Shown here piece after piece: positions 1-8,787 of a DNA stretch of 64,000 nucleotides. The stretch spans positions 1,364,001-1,428,000 of the forward strand of contig NZ_CP047941.1 in the NCBI RefSeq assembly GCF_014279815.1, in the 5' to 3' direction. The stretch is from Synechococcus sp. NOUM97013. Lineage in GTDB: Bacteria > Cyanobacteriota > Cyanobacteriia > PCC-6307 > Cyanobiaceae. Under the pieces are notes generated by a model. That model saw nothing but the letters and a program-made list of their open reading frames with translations, was not told where the DNA came from and did no database searches. Position 1 is the stretch's first letter, and each line of letters begins with the position of its first letter. A program made the translations under genes and the position numbers.

Positions 1-1
1 C

Positions 2-211
2 CCCAGCGACCCTGCCCATTACTGGAAAGGCACCATTCCACAGGTGGTCGTGCTCGATGGAGCGGGCAAGCTGCATCTGGATGCGGATGGTCAGGTTCCC
101 CTGGAAATCATCAACGCAGCAGTCAGTGAAGCCACCGGTCTTCCTGCTCCAACCCAGGGAAGCATCAGCATGAGTTTCAACGAACTCAACACCGAGGTGA
201 TCTCCCGCTGA
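2..211 (+). CDS. C-terminal part of a protein, possibly thioredoxin-like
   Basis: The frame is open from the left edge of the window and ends at TGA 209-211, so only the last 69 residues are visible. The segment TIPQVVVLDGAGKLHLDADG followed by a short helix resembles the end of a thioredoxin fold, where a cis-proline precedes a strand and a Gly-Lys turn. The catalytic Cys pair, if any, would lie upstream and cannot be seen. The assignment is an inference from this short stretch; any other alpha/beta protein is possible. Confidence 0.4.
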   Translation, partial: PSDPAHYWKGTIPQVVVLDGAGKLHLDADGQVPLEIINAAVSEATGLPAPTQGSISMSFNELNTEVISR

Positions 212-272
212 TCCCACCCCAAGAACGCTTTACGCTGCGCGCCAACAAGTCCAGCTGCAAGCCAGCGTTTCC

Positions 273-1439
273 ATGTGCGTTCTGCTCCTGATCCTTCTGC
301 TGTTTGGACTCAGCGTGCTGTGGATTGAAGCGAGGCACAGGCTGAGGCCCTCGTCTCCCCTCACGCTCCGCCAGATGGACTGGAGCGTGAACAAGGGCAG
401 TGGCGACCTTGAGCTCTCCGGTTGGCTGGAGATCGCCAACCCCCATCAAAGGATGGAGATCTTCGTCCCTGAACTGGAGGTCAAGCCGGTGTTGATCGGC
501 AGCAGTGATCTCAGCGACATCGTGATCAGCACCAAGGTCACACCGCATCACCCAGACGAAGAAACCCGACCGGACGGCTACTGGCCCGCTTACATCGTGA
601 AGGGTCACAAGCGCACCAGCATTCAGGTCAGCGTCAGCCTCAGCGGCCGCGATGGCATCGACGTGTCCAGCCGGGTCGACACCGTCTGGATGGAAGTGCA
701 CTGGGTCAACTACGGCCCCTTCGGCCGCTTGTCTCGCCGCGAAGGGGTGGTTGTTCCCCTGCGTCGACCTGCAGTGCTGCAGCAGGAGGCCGCAACGTTC
801 CGATCCGGCGATGGCTGTTCGGTGCTCCCGTTGAAAACCCATCTGCTCGGACCGCTCGACAACACCATCGACGTGTTGCGTCACTACGCCGGCGATCTCG
901 TGCAATCCGGAGACATCCTCACCATCGGTGAAACGCCGGTTGCGGTGATCCAAGGGCGTTACACCCATCCATCCATGGTGCACCCCAGCTGGATTGCGAG
1001 GCTGCTCTGCCGGGTGTTCCACCCCACCAGCAGCCTTGCGACGGCCTGCGGTTTACAGACGCTGATCGATCAGGTGGGACCCACCCGAGTGATCCTGGCG
1101 TGGTCAATCGGCCTGGCCCTCAAACTGATCGGTCTTAAAGGCTGGTTTTATCGCCTGGCTGGCGATCAGGCACGTCTGATTGATGACATCACCGGCACCA
1201 CACCTCCCTATGACCAGACGATCGTGCTCGGTCCGCAGGCTCCCAAGCAGCTTTGCGAGGAGGCTGCGGCGTCCCTGGGTGTCTCCGTGGCCATCGTTGA
1301 TGTGAATGACCTGGGCCGCGTGAAGGTGCTGGCGTCGAGCGCCGGCTGTGATGAGGAGCTGTTGCATCGGGCACTGCGCCCGAACCCGGCCGGCAACGCC
1401 AATGAGCGCACTCCCCTGGTATTGGTTCGACCCGTCTGA
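273..1439 (+). CDS. Membrane-anchored F420-0:gamma-glutamyl ligase-like (CofE family) protein
   Basis: The 388-residue product opens with a hydrophobic segment (MCVLLLILLLFGLSVLW), has a beta-rich region of about 130 residues, then a CofE-like domain from about residue 190 (DNTIDVLRHYAGDLVQSGDI, later LKGWFYRLAGDQARLIDDI, ending near VDVNDLGRVKVLASS). CofE enzymes add glutamate to coenzyme F420, but cyanobacteria of this type are not known to make F420, so the substrate is unknown. No ATG, GTG or TTG exists between the in-frame stop at 198 and the ATG at 273, so this start is used although the hydrophobic segment then begins immediately. The end overlaps the next gene by 38 bases. Confidence 0.75.
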   Translation: MCVLLLILLLFGLSVLWIEARHRLRPSSPLTLRQMDWSVNKGSGDLELSGWLEIANPHQRMEIFVPELEVKPVLIGSSDLSDIVISTKVTPHHPDEETRPDGYWPAYIVKGHKRTSIQVSVSLSGRDGIDVSSRVDTVWMEVHWVNYGPFGRLSRREGVVVPLRRPAVLQQEAATFRSGDGCSVLPLKTHLLGPLDNTIDVLRHYAGDLVQSGDILTIGETPVAVIQGRYTHPSMVHPSWIARLLCRVFHPTSSLATACGLQTLIDQVGPTRVILAWSIGLALKLIGLKGWFYRLAGDQARLIDDITGTTPPYDQTIVLGPQAPKQLCEEAAASLGVSVAIVDVNDLGRVKVLASSAGCDEELLHRALRPNPAGNANERTPLVLVRPV

Positions 1440-2565
1440 ATCTCAGCAGACGAAAGTCAGCGATACATTGAGAGGGTGGTTGAGGGCTGCCGTGGCACCG
1501 ACAGCGGGATACCGGCTCCGAGTCGAGTCCCTCAAAACCAGCCATCTGGCTCAATTGCCTAACGCACAGCCAGCCCCCTACGGACTGAACGCCAACAGTC
1601 TGCAGGGATTGATTGTTCAATCCTGGTTCAGTCGTTTTGACGATTGGTTGCCAGAACCTCTCAATGCACGACTGACACGTGCCCTGGCTTTGATCGAATC
1701 CGGCGCAGAGTCGTTGGACAGAGTCGAAGCACTGGCATTGATGCGACCGGGCAACCGTCGTCAGACCTGCTGGCATCTCGATCTGCTCGCGTTGGCATCT
1801 CCGCGTCACTTCAGCCGGCAACAGGGTCTGAGACTGCTGATTCAAGAAGCTCTCAATGATCAAACTGCACGCAACCACAGCTGGTTGGTGCGTTGCGATT
1901 CACAGGACAGGCCGCAATTGGATGTGCTGCGGGAGATGGGCTTCCAACCGCTCCGCCGTGCCCGGGTCTGGGACGCACCCATGGCTGATGCCAACGGCGT
2001 GGCAGCTCCGAACTGCGCATCGGCGATGCCGGCAGGGCTTGTCTGGTGCGATCTCACCCGAGAGAACGTTCGGCAACTGCTCGCCCTAGAACAGGCCAGC
2101 ATCAGTCCCCAGCACCGACAGATTCTGGATCGTCAGTGGAGTGACCTGCTCGATCTGCGTGGAGGAGGCTCCAAGATGCTGATGGCCGAACGGGATGGAA
2201 CCCGACAGGTCATCGCGGGGCTGATTCAACGTCCCTGGGGAATGGACGCCCCTCGACTGGAATTGATGCGTGGCCTGGCGTGGGATGAGCGGATCAGAGC
2301 TGCCATGCCCATGGCTCTTGGACTTCTCCAGCAACAGCGGCCCACGCCCTCGTTGCTGGTGACAGACGACGATCAGTCGCTTGGCGAATTACTGGAAGGT
2401 CTGGGTTGGAGGCCTGGTGGTCTTGAGGTGATGCTGGGGCGCAGCGTGTGGCGGCGTGTCAGTCAGCGCAACCTCGGGGGTATTCGTCCACTGGAATCGA
2501 TGCTTGGCCGTCTGCAGCCTCAACATCCCCCCTTACCCACGCCAACTCTGGCGCCCAGGCGGTGA
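1402..2565 (+). CDS. GNAT-like N-acetyltransferase, conserved hypothetical
   Basis: This 387-residue soluble protein starts inside the preceding gene; ATG 1402 (MSALPWYWFDP) is preferred over the more upstream in-frame ATG at 1348. The pattern QGLRLLIQEALNDQTARNHSWLVR followed by LDVLREMGFQPLRRARVW recalls a GNAT fold (acetyl-CoA-binding helix, then the late strand with a Gly-Phe motif), and a second similar half ends with LLEGLGWRPGGLEVMLGRSVW. No acceptor can be predicted. The stop overlaps the ruvX GTG start (GTGA), which suggests translational coupling. Confidence 0.55.
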   Translation: MSALPWYWFDPSESQQTKVSDTLRGWLRAAVAPTAGYRLRVESLKTSHLAQLPNAQPAPYGLNANSLQGLIVQSWFSRFDDWLPEPLNARLTRALALIESGAESLDRVEALALMRPGNRRQTCWHLDLLALASPRHFSRQQGLRLLIQEALNDQTARNHSWLVRCDSQDRPQLDVLREMGFQPLRRARVWDAPMADANGVAAPNCASAMPAGLVWCDLTRENVRQLLALEQASISPQHRQILDRQWSDLLDLRGGGSKMLMAERDGTRQVIAGLIQRPWGMDAPRLELMRGLAWDERIRAAMPMALGLLQQQRPTPSLLVTDDDQSLGELLEGLGWRPGGLEVMLGRSVWRRVSQRNLGGIRPLESMLGRLQPQHPPLPTPTLAPRR

Positions 2566-3068
2566 GCGTGAGTCCACAACCACGATCCGTATTGAGCCTG
2601 GATGTCGGTCGGAAGCGCATCGGTCTGGCCGGCTGCGATGCGCTTGGGCTGACAGTGACGCCCATCACGGCGCTTCGACGAGGGGCGTTCGAAGACGATC
2701 GAAGCCAGATCACCCGACTTTGCAACCAACGACAGGTTTCAGCGTTGGTGGTGGGCCTTCCACTCGATGATCGGGGGGAACCCACTGTGCAGGCTCGACA
2801 CTGCAGACGCTACGGACTGCGACTGGCCCAAACGCTCGCCTTACCGCTGGCTTTTGTGAATGAACACAGCAGCAGCTGGGCTGCCGGAGAACGCCACCAG
2901 CTGCATGGTGATCGCAGCGGGCGGCTCGATAGTGCTGCCGCAGCATTGCTGCTGGAACAGTGGTTAGTGGAGGGACCGGAGCCACAACCAGTCGAGGCTG
3001 CGCCTGCCCAGCGTGGCGAGAAGGATGCTGATGCAGGATCCTGTTCTGAAACCACTCCAGCGCCATGA
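2562..3068 (+). CDS. ruvX: Putative Holliday junction resolvase / pre-16S rRNA nuclease RuvX (YqgF)
   Basis: RuvX/YqgF proteins are RNase H-fold nucleases involved in 16S rRNA 5'-end maturation and were first annotated as Holliday-junction resolvases. The 168-residue product shows the first acidic strand LSLDVGRKRIGLAGCD, the TPITAL segment, the second strand ALVVGLPLDDRG, FVNEHSSSWAA and the C-terminal DSAAAALLLEQWL with the last acidic residue. GTG 2562 is chosen because it overlaps the upstream stop as GTGA; an ATG-initiated extension from 2448 would run across the previous gene. The tail (about 30 residues) is Pro/Glu/Ala-rich. The stop overlaps the next start as ATGA. Confidence 0.87.
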   Translation: MSVSPQPRSVLSLDVGRKRIGLAGCDALGLTVTPITALRRGAFEDDRSQITRLCNQRQVSALVVGLPLDDRGEPTVQARHCRRYGLRLAQTLALPLAFVNEHSSSWAAGERHQLHGDRSGRLDSAAAALLLEQWLVEGPEPQPVEAAPAQRGEKDADAGSCSETTPAP

Positions 3069-3607
3069 GCTCCAGCGGACCTGCTTCCAGCGGCGAGGTG
3101 CCCACCGTTCTCGTCAAGGACCGCGACGGGCGCGATCTCCTCTGCTTTCTTGAGCAGCTGATTCCCCTCGACGGCACCGACTACGCCCTGCTGACTCCGG
3201 TGGATACACCGGTCTGCCTGTTCCGCTTGCGTGATGGGGACGATCCAGAACTGATCGACAGCATCACCAGCAGCGAACCGATTCTCTCGGTCGCGGATGT
3301 GGTGCTTCAGGAGCACGATCTCACCCTCGTGCGGTCTGCCGTCACCCTCACCGTGAGCGGCGAACTCGATGAGCCGGATCCGGAGGATCTCGAGGACGAG
3401 GACGGTGACGATGAATCGGAAACCTATGAACTGCTGGTGAGCTTCCTCGTTGATGAACAGGAGTACGGGCTTTACATCCCCCTGGATCCGTTCTTCGTGG
3501 TGGCGCGCATGGAAGACGGTTCCGCGGTGTTGGTGGAAGGCGAGGATTTCGATCGGATCCAACCCCGCATCGAAGCCGAACTCGACGAGCGTGAGCTGTC
3601 TGAGTGA
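3065..3607 (+). CDS. DUF3727 family protein (cyanobacteria/plastid)
   Basis: The 180-residue acidic protein matches what I know of the DUF3727 family: VPTVLVKDRDGRDLLCFLEQ at the N-terminus, TDYALLTPVDTPV, and a C-terminal YELLVSFLVDEQEYGLYIPL DUF1292-like stretch. An acidic linker (DEPDPEDLEDEDGDDES) separates the halves. It has no signal peptide. It overlaps ruvX by four bases and the next gene starts within one base of its stop, so it sits in a tightly coupled operon. Its function is unknown. Confidence 0.85.
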   Translation: MSSSGPASSGEVPTVLVKDRDGRDLLCFLEQLIPLDGTDYALLTPVDTPVCLFRLRDGDDPELIDSITSSEPILSVADVVLQEHDLTLVRSAVTLTVSGELDEPDPEDLEDEDGDDESETYELLVSFLVDEQEYGLYIPLDPFFVVARMEDGSAVLVEGEDFDRIQPRIEAELDERELSE

Positions 3608-4116
3608 TGCACCGTCACTGGCTGCGACCTGACTGGGACCCGGGCCTCACCCTGGCCCACCTGCCCCTCGAACCACTTCTGGGACGTGGGATTCGGGTGA
3701 TGCTGCTCGATGTCGATCGCACCTTGCTGCCCGGCCGAGATGTGGAACTTCCCGAGGCCATGCAGCGCTGGGTGAATGACGCTTCACGGCACCTGCATCT
3801 CCACCTGATCAGTAACAACCCATCCAGAGCTCGGGTTCAAGCGGTTGCGGAACAGATGAACGTTCCCTTCACCTGTGCGGCATCCAAACCGCGTCGTGGG
3901 GCGATCCTGCAGGTGATCAATCAGCTGTCTCCTCCCCCGACGCAGATCGCCATGGTGGGTGATCGTGTGTTCACCGACGTGCTGGCCGGCAACCGTCTGG
4001 GGCTTTACACCGTGCTGGTGCGACCACCACGACAGGATGGCTCAGCCTGCAGCAACGATCGTGTGCAGCAGTTTGAGCGCCGCCTCGCCCGTTGGCTCGG
4101 TGCAGGGGGGGCATGA
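3607..4116 (+). CDS. YqeG family HAD-type phosphatase
   Basis: The 169-residue protein carries HAD-superfamily motifs: motif I VMLLDVDRTLLPG (nucleophile Asp and general acid Asp), motif II LISNNPS, a Lys in AASKPRRG, and motif III MVGDRVFTDVLAGNRLG. This combination and length fit the YqeG/phosphatidylglycerophosphatase-like group; whether it dephosphorylates PGP in the lipid pathway is inference. ATG 3607 directly follows an in-frame GTG at 3604, and either could be used. The stop overlaps proB as ATGA. Confidence 0.85.
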   Translation: MHRHWLRPDWDPGLTLAHLPLEPLLGRGIRVMLLDVDRTLLPGRDVELPEAMQRWVNDASRHLHLHLISNNPSRARVQAVAEQMNVPFTCAASKPRRGAILQVINQLSPPPTQIAMVGDRVFTDVLAGNRLGLYTVLVRPPRQDGSACSNDRVQQFERRLARWLGAGGA

Positions 4117-5231
4117 CGCTCAGAGTTGTGAAAGTGGGCACCAGCTTGCTGCGCGAGCGCCCTGAAGCATCCACGGCGGAAGCGATTTCCAAGCTTTCAG
4201 CCAGCCTTGCTGAATGCATGGCGGGGGGAGACCGTCTTGTGCTCGTCTCATCCGGGGCGGTCGGGTTGGGCTGTCAACGGTTGGGCATGGAGCGTCGCCC
4301 CGTGAGCCTGACGGGTCTTCAGGCCGCAGCCGCAATCGGCCAGGGGCATCTGATGAGTCTGTACGAGGAGGCTCTGGCCCAGCATTCAATTCCGGTGGCA
4401 CAGGTGTTGCTGACCCGGGCTGATCTGGCAGACCGACGCAGCTATCGCAGTGCCTCAGCAACGCTCCATCAGCTGCTCGAATGGGGTGTTCTGCCGATCG
4501 TCAATGAAAACGACACGGTGTCATCCGTGGAACTGCGGTTTGGCGACAACGACACCCTTTCAGCACTTGTGGCAGCAGCGATCGGAGCCGATGATCTGAT
4601 CCTTCTCACCGATGTGGCCAGTCTGTATTCGGCTGATCCGCGCAGTGATGCAGATGCCAGACCGATCACCGACGTGCTCCACCCATCTCAGATCGATGCG
4701 CTTGAAAAAGGCGCCGGAGATGGCGGCCGCTGGGGGACTGGCGGCATGACCACCAAGCTTGCTGCAGCCCGGATCGCAACGGCCAGTGGCATCACCGTTC
4801 ACCTCGGTGATGGCCGACAACCCGAAGCATTGCAAGCGATGCTGCGCGGTGGACGCGGAGGAACTGTGTTTCACCCGCATCCACAACCGCTTGGCAACCG
4901 CAAGAGCTGGTTAGCCCACGCCCTTCGACCCAGTGGTGTTCTGACCATCGATGACGGCGCCTGCCGAGCCCTGACGCAGAAAGGTGCATCGCTGCTGCTG
5001 GTGGGCATCACAGCCCTGGATGGGGAGTTCGATGCCAACCAAGCCGTGCGTCTGGTCAACTCCGCTGGCGAGGAGGTGGCCCGGGGGCTCAGCTCCATGA
5101 ACAGCACGCAACTCAGGGATCAGTTGGCCGAAGCAAGCACCGATGTCAATCACCAGGGCGGGGCCCCAGTGGTGGTTCATCGCGACGCGATGGTGCTGAT
5201 GACGCCTACGATCCGCCCGTCAGCGTCTTGA
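4113..5231 (+). CDS. proB: Glutamate 5-kinase
   Basis: ProB phosphorylates L-glutamate with ATP, the first step of proline synthesis in the cytosol. The 372-residue protein has the amino-acid kinase start [22 protein letters not shown], the glutamate-site segment [32 protein letters not shown] and [15 protein letters not shown], then a C-terminal PUA domain of about 80 residues beginning at [13 protein letters not shown]. The ATG at 4113 is supported by the ATGA overlap with yqeG; an upstream ATG at 4092 would extend into that gene. No proA is visible beside it. Confidence 0.96.
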   Translation: MTLRVVKVGTSLLRERPEASTAEAISKLSASLAECMAGGDRLVLVSSGAVGLGCQRLGMERRPVSLTGLQAAAAIGQGHLMSLYEEALAQHSIPVAQVLLTRADLADRRSYRSASATLHQLLEWGVLPIVNENDTVSSVELRFGDNDTLSALVAAAIGADDLILLTDVASLYSADPRSDADARPITDVLHPSQIDALEKGAGDGGRWGTGGMTTKLAAARIATASGITVHLGDGRQPEALQAMLRGGRGGTVFHPHPQPLGNRKSWLAHALRPSGVLTIDDGACRALTQKGASLLLVGITALDGEFDANQAVRLVNSAGEEVARGLSSMNSTQLRDQLAEASTDVNHQGGAPVVVHRDAMVLMTPTIRPSAS

Positions 5232-5235
5232 TTCC

Positions 5236-6306
5236 ATGCGCTTCAGCCAGTTGGTCGCCACCCTCAAGCAGGGCGAAGCTGGGGTTCTGGATGCCGCGAC
5301 CGGTCGCGACCCGGATCTTCGCGGTGCCGCATCACTCGACCGCGCACAGGCTGATCAGCTCAGCTTCCTGGAACAGGGGAATGCCCTAATCAGCAGCCTG
5401 GAGACCAGTTCTGTCGGAGCGGTTCTGATTCCCGACCAAGCAGATCTGAAGGCGTTGGCTGAACAACGTGGTCTGGCCTGGGTCGTGTGCCGTGACCCAC
5501 GCCTGGCATTTGCGGAATCCCTTGAGCAACTGCATCCCAATCCCGCGCCTGCTTCAGGCATTCATCCCAGCGCCGTGATCGCCGATCGCGTGCAACTCGG
5601 CGCTGGCGTGAGCATCGCCGCCCATGTCTGCATCGGGGACGACACGCGCATCGGATCGCGCACCGTCATTCACCCGGGCGTGGTGATCTACGGAGATGTG
5701 GAGGTCGGAGAAGGTTGCGAGCTTCACGCCAATGCTGTTCTGCATCCCGGCAGTCGCGTGGGCGATCGCTGTGTGGTCCATTCCAATGCAGTGGTCGGAT
5801 CCGAAGGCTTTGGCTTTGTACCGACAGCCAAGGGATGGAGAAAGATGCCGCAAACCGGTCTGGTGGTGCTGGAGGACGGCGTTGAAGTGGGATGCGGAAG
5901 CACCATTGACCGACCCTCTGTTGGCGAAACACGCATCGGTGCCGGCACAAAGATCGACAACTTGGTGCAAATCGGCCATGGCGTTGAAACCGGTCGTGGC
6001 TGTGCTCTGGCCTCCCAGGTGGGCATCGCCGGTGGTGCTCAGCTGGGCAACGGCGTGATCCTTGCGGGCCAGGTGGGAGTGGCCAACCGCGCCCGCATCG
6101 GCGACCGCGCCATCGCCAGCTCCAAGAGCGGCATCCATGGCGAAGTTGCCGCCGGAGAAGTGGTCAGCGGCTACCCAGCCATTCCCAATCGTCTCTGGCT
6201 GCGCTGTTCAGCAGCATTCGCCAAACTTCCCGATCTGAACAAACAACTGCGGGAACTCAAGAAGGAGATCAGCGCCTTGAAGAGCCAGGCCCAACCGCCT
6301 CAGTAA
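5236..6306 (+). CDS. lpxD: UDP-3-O-acylglucosamine N-acyltransferase LpxD
   Basis: LpxD N-acylates UDP-3-O-acyl-glucosamine in lipid A synthesis. The 356-residue protein has the LpxD N-terminal region (about residues 1-100, [12 protein letters not shown]) followed by a long left-handed beta-helix of hexapeptide repeats ([19 protein letters not shown]... [20 protein letters not shown]) containing the family stretch [19 protein letters not shown] with the catalytic-type His region, and a C-terminal helix ([14 protein letters not shown]). It follows proB by only four bases and precedes leuB. Confidence 0.93.
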   Translation: MRFSQLVATLKQGEAGVLDAATGRDPDLRGAASLDRAQADQLSFLEQGNALISSLETSSVGAVLIPDQADLKALAEQRGLAWVVCRDPRLAFAESLEQLHPNPAPASGIHPSAVIADRVQLGAGVSIAAHVCIGDDTRIGSRTVIHPGVVIYGDVEVGEGCELHANAVLHPGSRVGDRCVVHSNAVVGSEGFGFVPTAKGWRKMPQTGLVVLEDGVEVGCGSTIDRPSVGETRIGAGTKIDNLVQIGHGVETGRGCALASQVGIAGGAQLGNGVILAGQVGVANRARIGDRAIASSKSGIHGEVAAGEVVSGYPAIPNRLWLRCSAAFAKLPDLNKQLRELKKEISALKSQAQPPQ

Positions 6307-6339
6307 TCTCGCAGGCTGCACCTGCATTTCTGAGATTCC

Positions 6340-7419
6340 ATGCGTCAGCATCGCGTCGTTCTGCTGCCTGGTGACGGCATCGGACCGGAAATCACAGCAG
6401 TGGCCCGCCGTCTCCTGGATGCGGTGAGCCAACGCCACGGATTCACCCTCAGTTTTGAGGAGCATCCGATGGGGGGTGCGGCGATTGATGCCACCGGGGA
6501 GCCTCTTCCTGACAGCACCCTGGCCGCCTGTCGTGGGGCAGACGCCGTTCTGCTGGCTGCCATTGGCAGCCCACGTTTCGACACCCTTCCCAGAGAGAAG
6601 CGTCCGGAAAGCGGACTGCTGGCCCTGCGAGCAGGCATGAAATTGTTTGCCAATCTGCGGCCGGTGAAGATCGTTCCCGCCTTGATCGATGCCAGCACGC
6701 TGCGCCCGGAGGTGATCGAAGGCGTGGATCTGATGGTGGTGCGTGAACTGACCGGTGGGATCTACTTCGGACAACCGAAAGGCCGTGTTGAAGCCGATGG
6801 GGAAGAGCGCGGGTTCAACACGATGACCTACGCGAGTTCCGAAGTGGATCGCATCGCCAAAGTGGCCTTTGATCTGGCCAAGGAGCGCCGAGGCCAGCTG
6901 TGTTCAGTTGACAAGGCCAATGTGCTTGATGTCAGCCAGTTGTGGCGGGATCGGGTCGACAGGATGGCTCCGCAATACAGCGGTGTGGACGTCAGCCACA
7001 TGTATGTCGACAACGCGGCCATGCAACTGGTGCGCGCTCCGCGTCAATTCGATGTGTTGCTCACCGGCAATCTGTTCGGCGACATCCTCAGCGACGAAGC
7101 AGCCATGCTCACGGGCTCCATCGGCATGCTGCCGTCTGCGTCCCTTGGCTCTGATGGCCCGGGCCTGTTCGAACCGGTTCACGGTTCTGCCCCGGACATC
7201 GCCGGTCAGGACAAGGCCAACCCGATGGCCATGGTGCTCTCTGCCGCGATGATGCTGCGCATTGGCCTGAAGGAAGCCGAGGCTGCCACCGCCCTTGAAC
7301 AGGCCGTCGACCAGGTGCTGGCGTCGGGATTCCGGACCGGAGACCTGATGGCGGACGGATGCACTGCGCTCGGCTGTGAAGCCATGGGTGAAGCCCTGCT
7401 GAAGGCTCTGGCTTCGTAA
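6340..7419 (+). CDS. leuB: 3-isopropylmalate dehydrogenase
   Basis: LeuB oxidises and decarboxylates 3-isopropylmalate with NAD+ in leucine synthesis. The 359-residue protein shows LLPGDGIGPEI, the substrate loop ESGLLALRAGMKLFANLRPV, VVRELTGGIYFG, DKANVLDVSQLWR, the metal-site region NLFGDILSDEAAMLTGSIG, and the NAD-binding FEPVHGSAPDIAGQDKANPM. Length and motifs are standard. It is 33 bases downstream of lpxD on the same strand, and a GC-rich hairpin follows it. Confidence 0.97.
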   Translation: MRQHRVVLLPGDGIGPEITAVARRLLDAVSQRHGFTLSFEEHPMGGAAIDATGEPLPDSTLAACRGADAVLLAAIGSPRFDTLPREKRPESGLLALRAGMKLFANLRPVKIVPALIDASTLRPEVIEGVDLMVVRELTGGIYFGQPKGRVEADGEERGFNTMTYASSEVDRIAKVAFDLAKERRGQLCSVDKANVLDVSQLWRDRVDRMAPQYSGVDVSHMYVDNAAMQLVRAPRQFDVLLTGNLFGDILSDEAAMLTGSIGMLPSASLGSDGPGLFEPVHGSAPDIAGQDKANPMAMVLSAAMMLRIGLKEAEAATALEQAVDQVLASGFRTGDLMADGCTALGCEAMGEALLKALAS

Positions 7420-7432
7420 CAGCCATTGCAAA

Positions 7433-7465
7433 CGCCGGCCCCATCGCATGGGCGGAGGGCCGGCG
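7433..7465 (+). other. GC-rich hairpin between leuB and prk
   Basis: A perfect 9-bp inverted repeat (CGCCGGCCC at 7433-7441 and GGGCCGGCG at 7457-7465) encloses a 15-base loop. No T-run follows, so it is not a classical intrinsic terminator. It may be a transcript 3'-end stabiliser for leuB or a structure in the prk leader, whose start lies 37 bases further on. Confidence 0.5.
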
Positions 7466-7502
7466 ACCTGGCAAACTCGCCTGGTTCAGTCTCCCTGCGT
7501 CG

Positions 7503-8405
7503 ATGTCGAAACGCCATCCCGTTGTCGCCGTTACTGGTTCTTCCGGTGCCGGTACCAGCACCGTGAAACGGGCTTTCGAGCACATCTTCGCTCGTGAGAA
7601 CATCACCCCCGCCGTGGTCGAAGGCGACAGCTACCACCGCTTCGAGCGGATGGCCATGAAAGAGGCAATGGCTGACGCTCTTGCCAAGGGTGAGAACTTC
7701 TCCCATTTCGGCCCCGAAGCCAACCTCTTCGACAAGCTCGAAGAGCTGTTCCGCGTCTACGGCGAAACCGGTGGTGGCCAGAAGCGCTACTACCTGCACA
7801 GCGTTGAAGAGGCTGCAGAGCACAACGCCCGTTTGGGTGTGAATCTCGAGCCTGGACAGTTCACCCCCTGGGAAGAGATCCCCGGTGGTACTGACGTGCT
7901 GTTCTACGAGGGCCTGCACGGCGGTGTGAAGGGCGACAGCTACGACGTGGCTGCCCTGGCCGACCTGCTGGTGGGTGTGGTGCCCATCACCAACCTCGAG
8001 TGGATTCAGAAGATCCATCGCGACAACGCCGAACGTGGATATTCAGCGGAAGCGATCGTGGACACGATCCTGCGTCGCATGCCGGATTACATCAATCACA
8101 TCTGCCCGCAGTTCAGTCAGACCGACATCAATTTCCAGCGTGTTCCCACGGTGGACACCTCTAACCCCTTCATCTGCCGGAACATCCCGTCTCCGGATGA
8201 AAGCTTCGTGATCATCCACTTCCGCAAGGGTGCCCGCGAAAAGTGGGGGATTGATTTCACCTACCTGCTGAGCATGATCCACGATTCCTTCATGTCCAGC
8301 CCCACCAGCATCGTTGTGAATGGCGGAAAGATGGGATTCGCCATGGAACTGATTCTCACTCCGATCATTCACCGCATGATCGAAGAGAAAAACAAGCTGG
8401 CTTGA
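7503..8405 (+). CDS. prk: Phosphoribulokinase, proteobacterial (class I) type
   Basis: PRK makes ribulose 1,5-bisphosphate from ribulose 5-phosphate and ATP. The 300-residue protein has the P-loop GSSGAGTSTVKRAFE, VVEGDSYHRFER, NFSHFGPEANLFDKLEELF, VLFYEGLHGGV, NLEWIQKIHRD, PQFSQTDINFQRVPTVDTSN and a C-terminal region ILTPIIHRMIEEK. These blocks follow the proteobacterial class I enzyme, about 290 residues long. The two N-terminal cysteines used for thioredoxin/CP12 control in plant and many cyanobacterial PRKs are absent; the only cysteines lie in HICPQF and FICRNI. Start ATG 7503 gives the usual N-terminus. Confidence 0.95.
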   Translation: MSKRHPVVAVTGSSGAGTSTVKRAFEHIFARENITPAVVEGDSYHRFERMAMKEAMADALAKGENFSHFGPEANLFDKLEELFRVYGETGGGQKRYYLHSVEEAAEHNARLGVNLEPGQFTPWEEIPGGTDVLFYEGLHGGVKGDSYDVAALADLLVGVVPITNLEWIQKIHRDNAERGYSAEAIVDTILRRMPDYINHICPQFSQTDINFQRVPTVDTSNPFICRNIPSPDESFVIIHFRKGAREKWGIDFTYLLSMIHDSFMSSPTSIVVNGGKMGFAMELILTPIIHRMIEEKNKLA

Positions 8406-8442
8406 TCATTCGTCCTGATCACAAACCGCAAACGGTCCTATC

Positions 8443-8787
8443 GTGGGTCCATCTGATCAATCAGGTGGGCCCATTTCTGTGTCACCACCCTCCTTCGTGA
8501 TAGCGGGAGCCGGCGGCAACGCCAGCCTCACCCCGCGCTGGGATCGGGTGGACAGCCGCACATTGATTGCACTGGCCCGGAAAATTTATTTTCAACATCT
8601 CAGTGAATCGGGCCAATCTCTAGAACCCTGTGGCGTTGTGGTGAACATTCAGCACAACGATGGCCGAGTGGTGTTTGAAGCTCCCACCCTGCTTCCCGAT
8701 GAACAGTTCATCAGTGCCGATCTGATCGGACGTCGGCTGAGACGCCCCCGTCAACTGAAAGACCGGCTCCGTGGAGCTGGAATGTGA
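8443..8787 (+). CDS. Conserved hypothetical protein upstream of pilD
   Basis: This product of 114 residues from GTG 8443 (or 102 from GTG 8479, VSPPSFVIAGAGG) is not recognised by name. Its core DSRTLIALARKIYFQHLSE...EPCGVVVNIQHNDGRVVFEAPTLLPDEQF looks like a compact soluble domain with a basic C-terminus (RRLRRPRQLKDRLR). It has no signal peptide. The stop overlaps the pilD GTG start by three bases, so the pair is probably co-translated. Confidence 0.65.
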   Translation: MGPSDQSGGPISVSPPSFVIAGAGGNASLTPRWDRVDSRTLIALARKIYFQHLSESGQSLEPCGVVVNIQHNDGRVVFEAPTLLPDEQFISADLIGRRLRRPRQLKDRLRGAGM

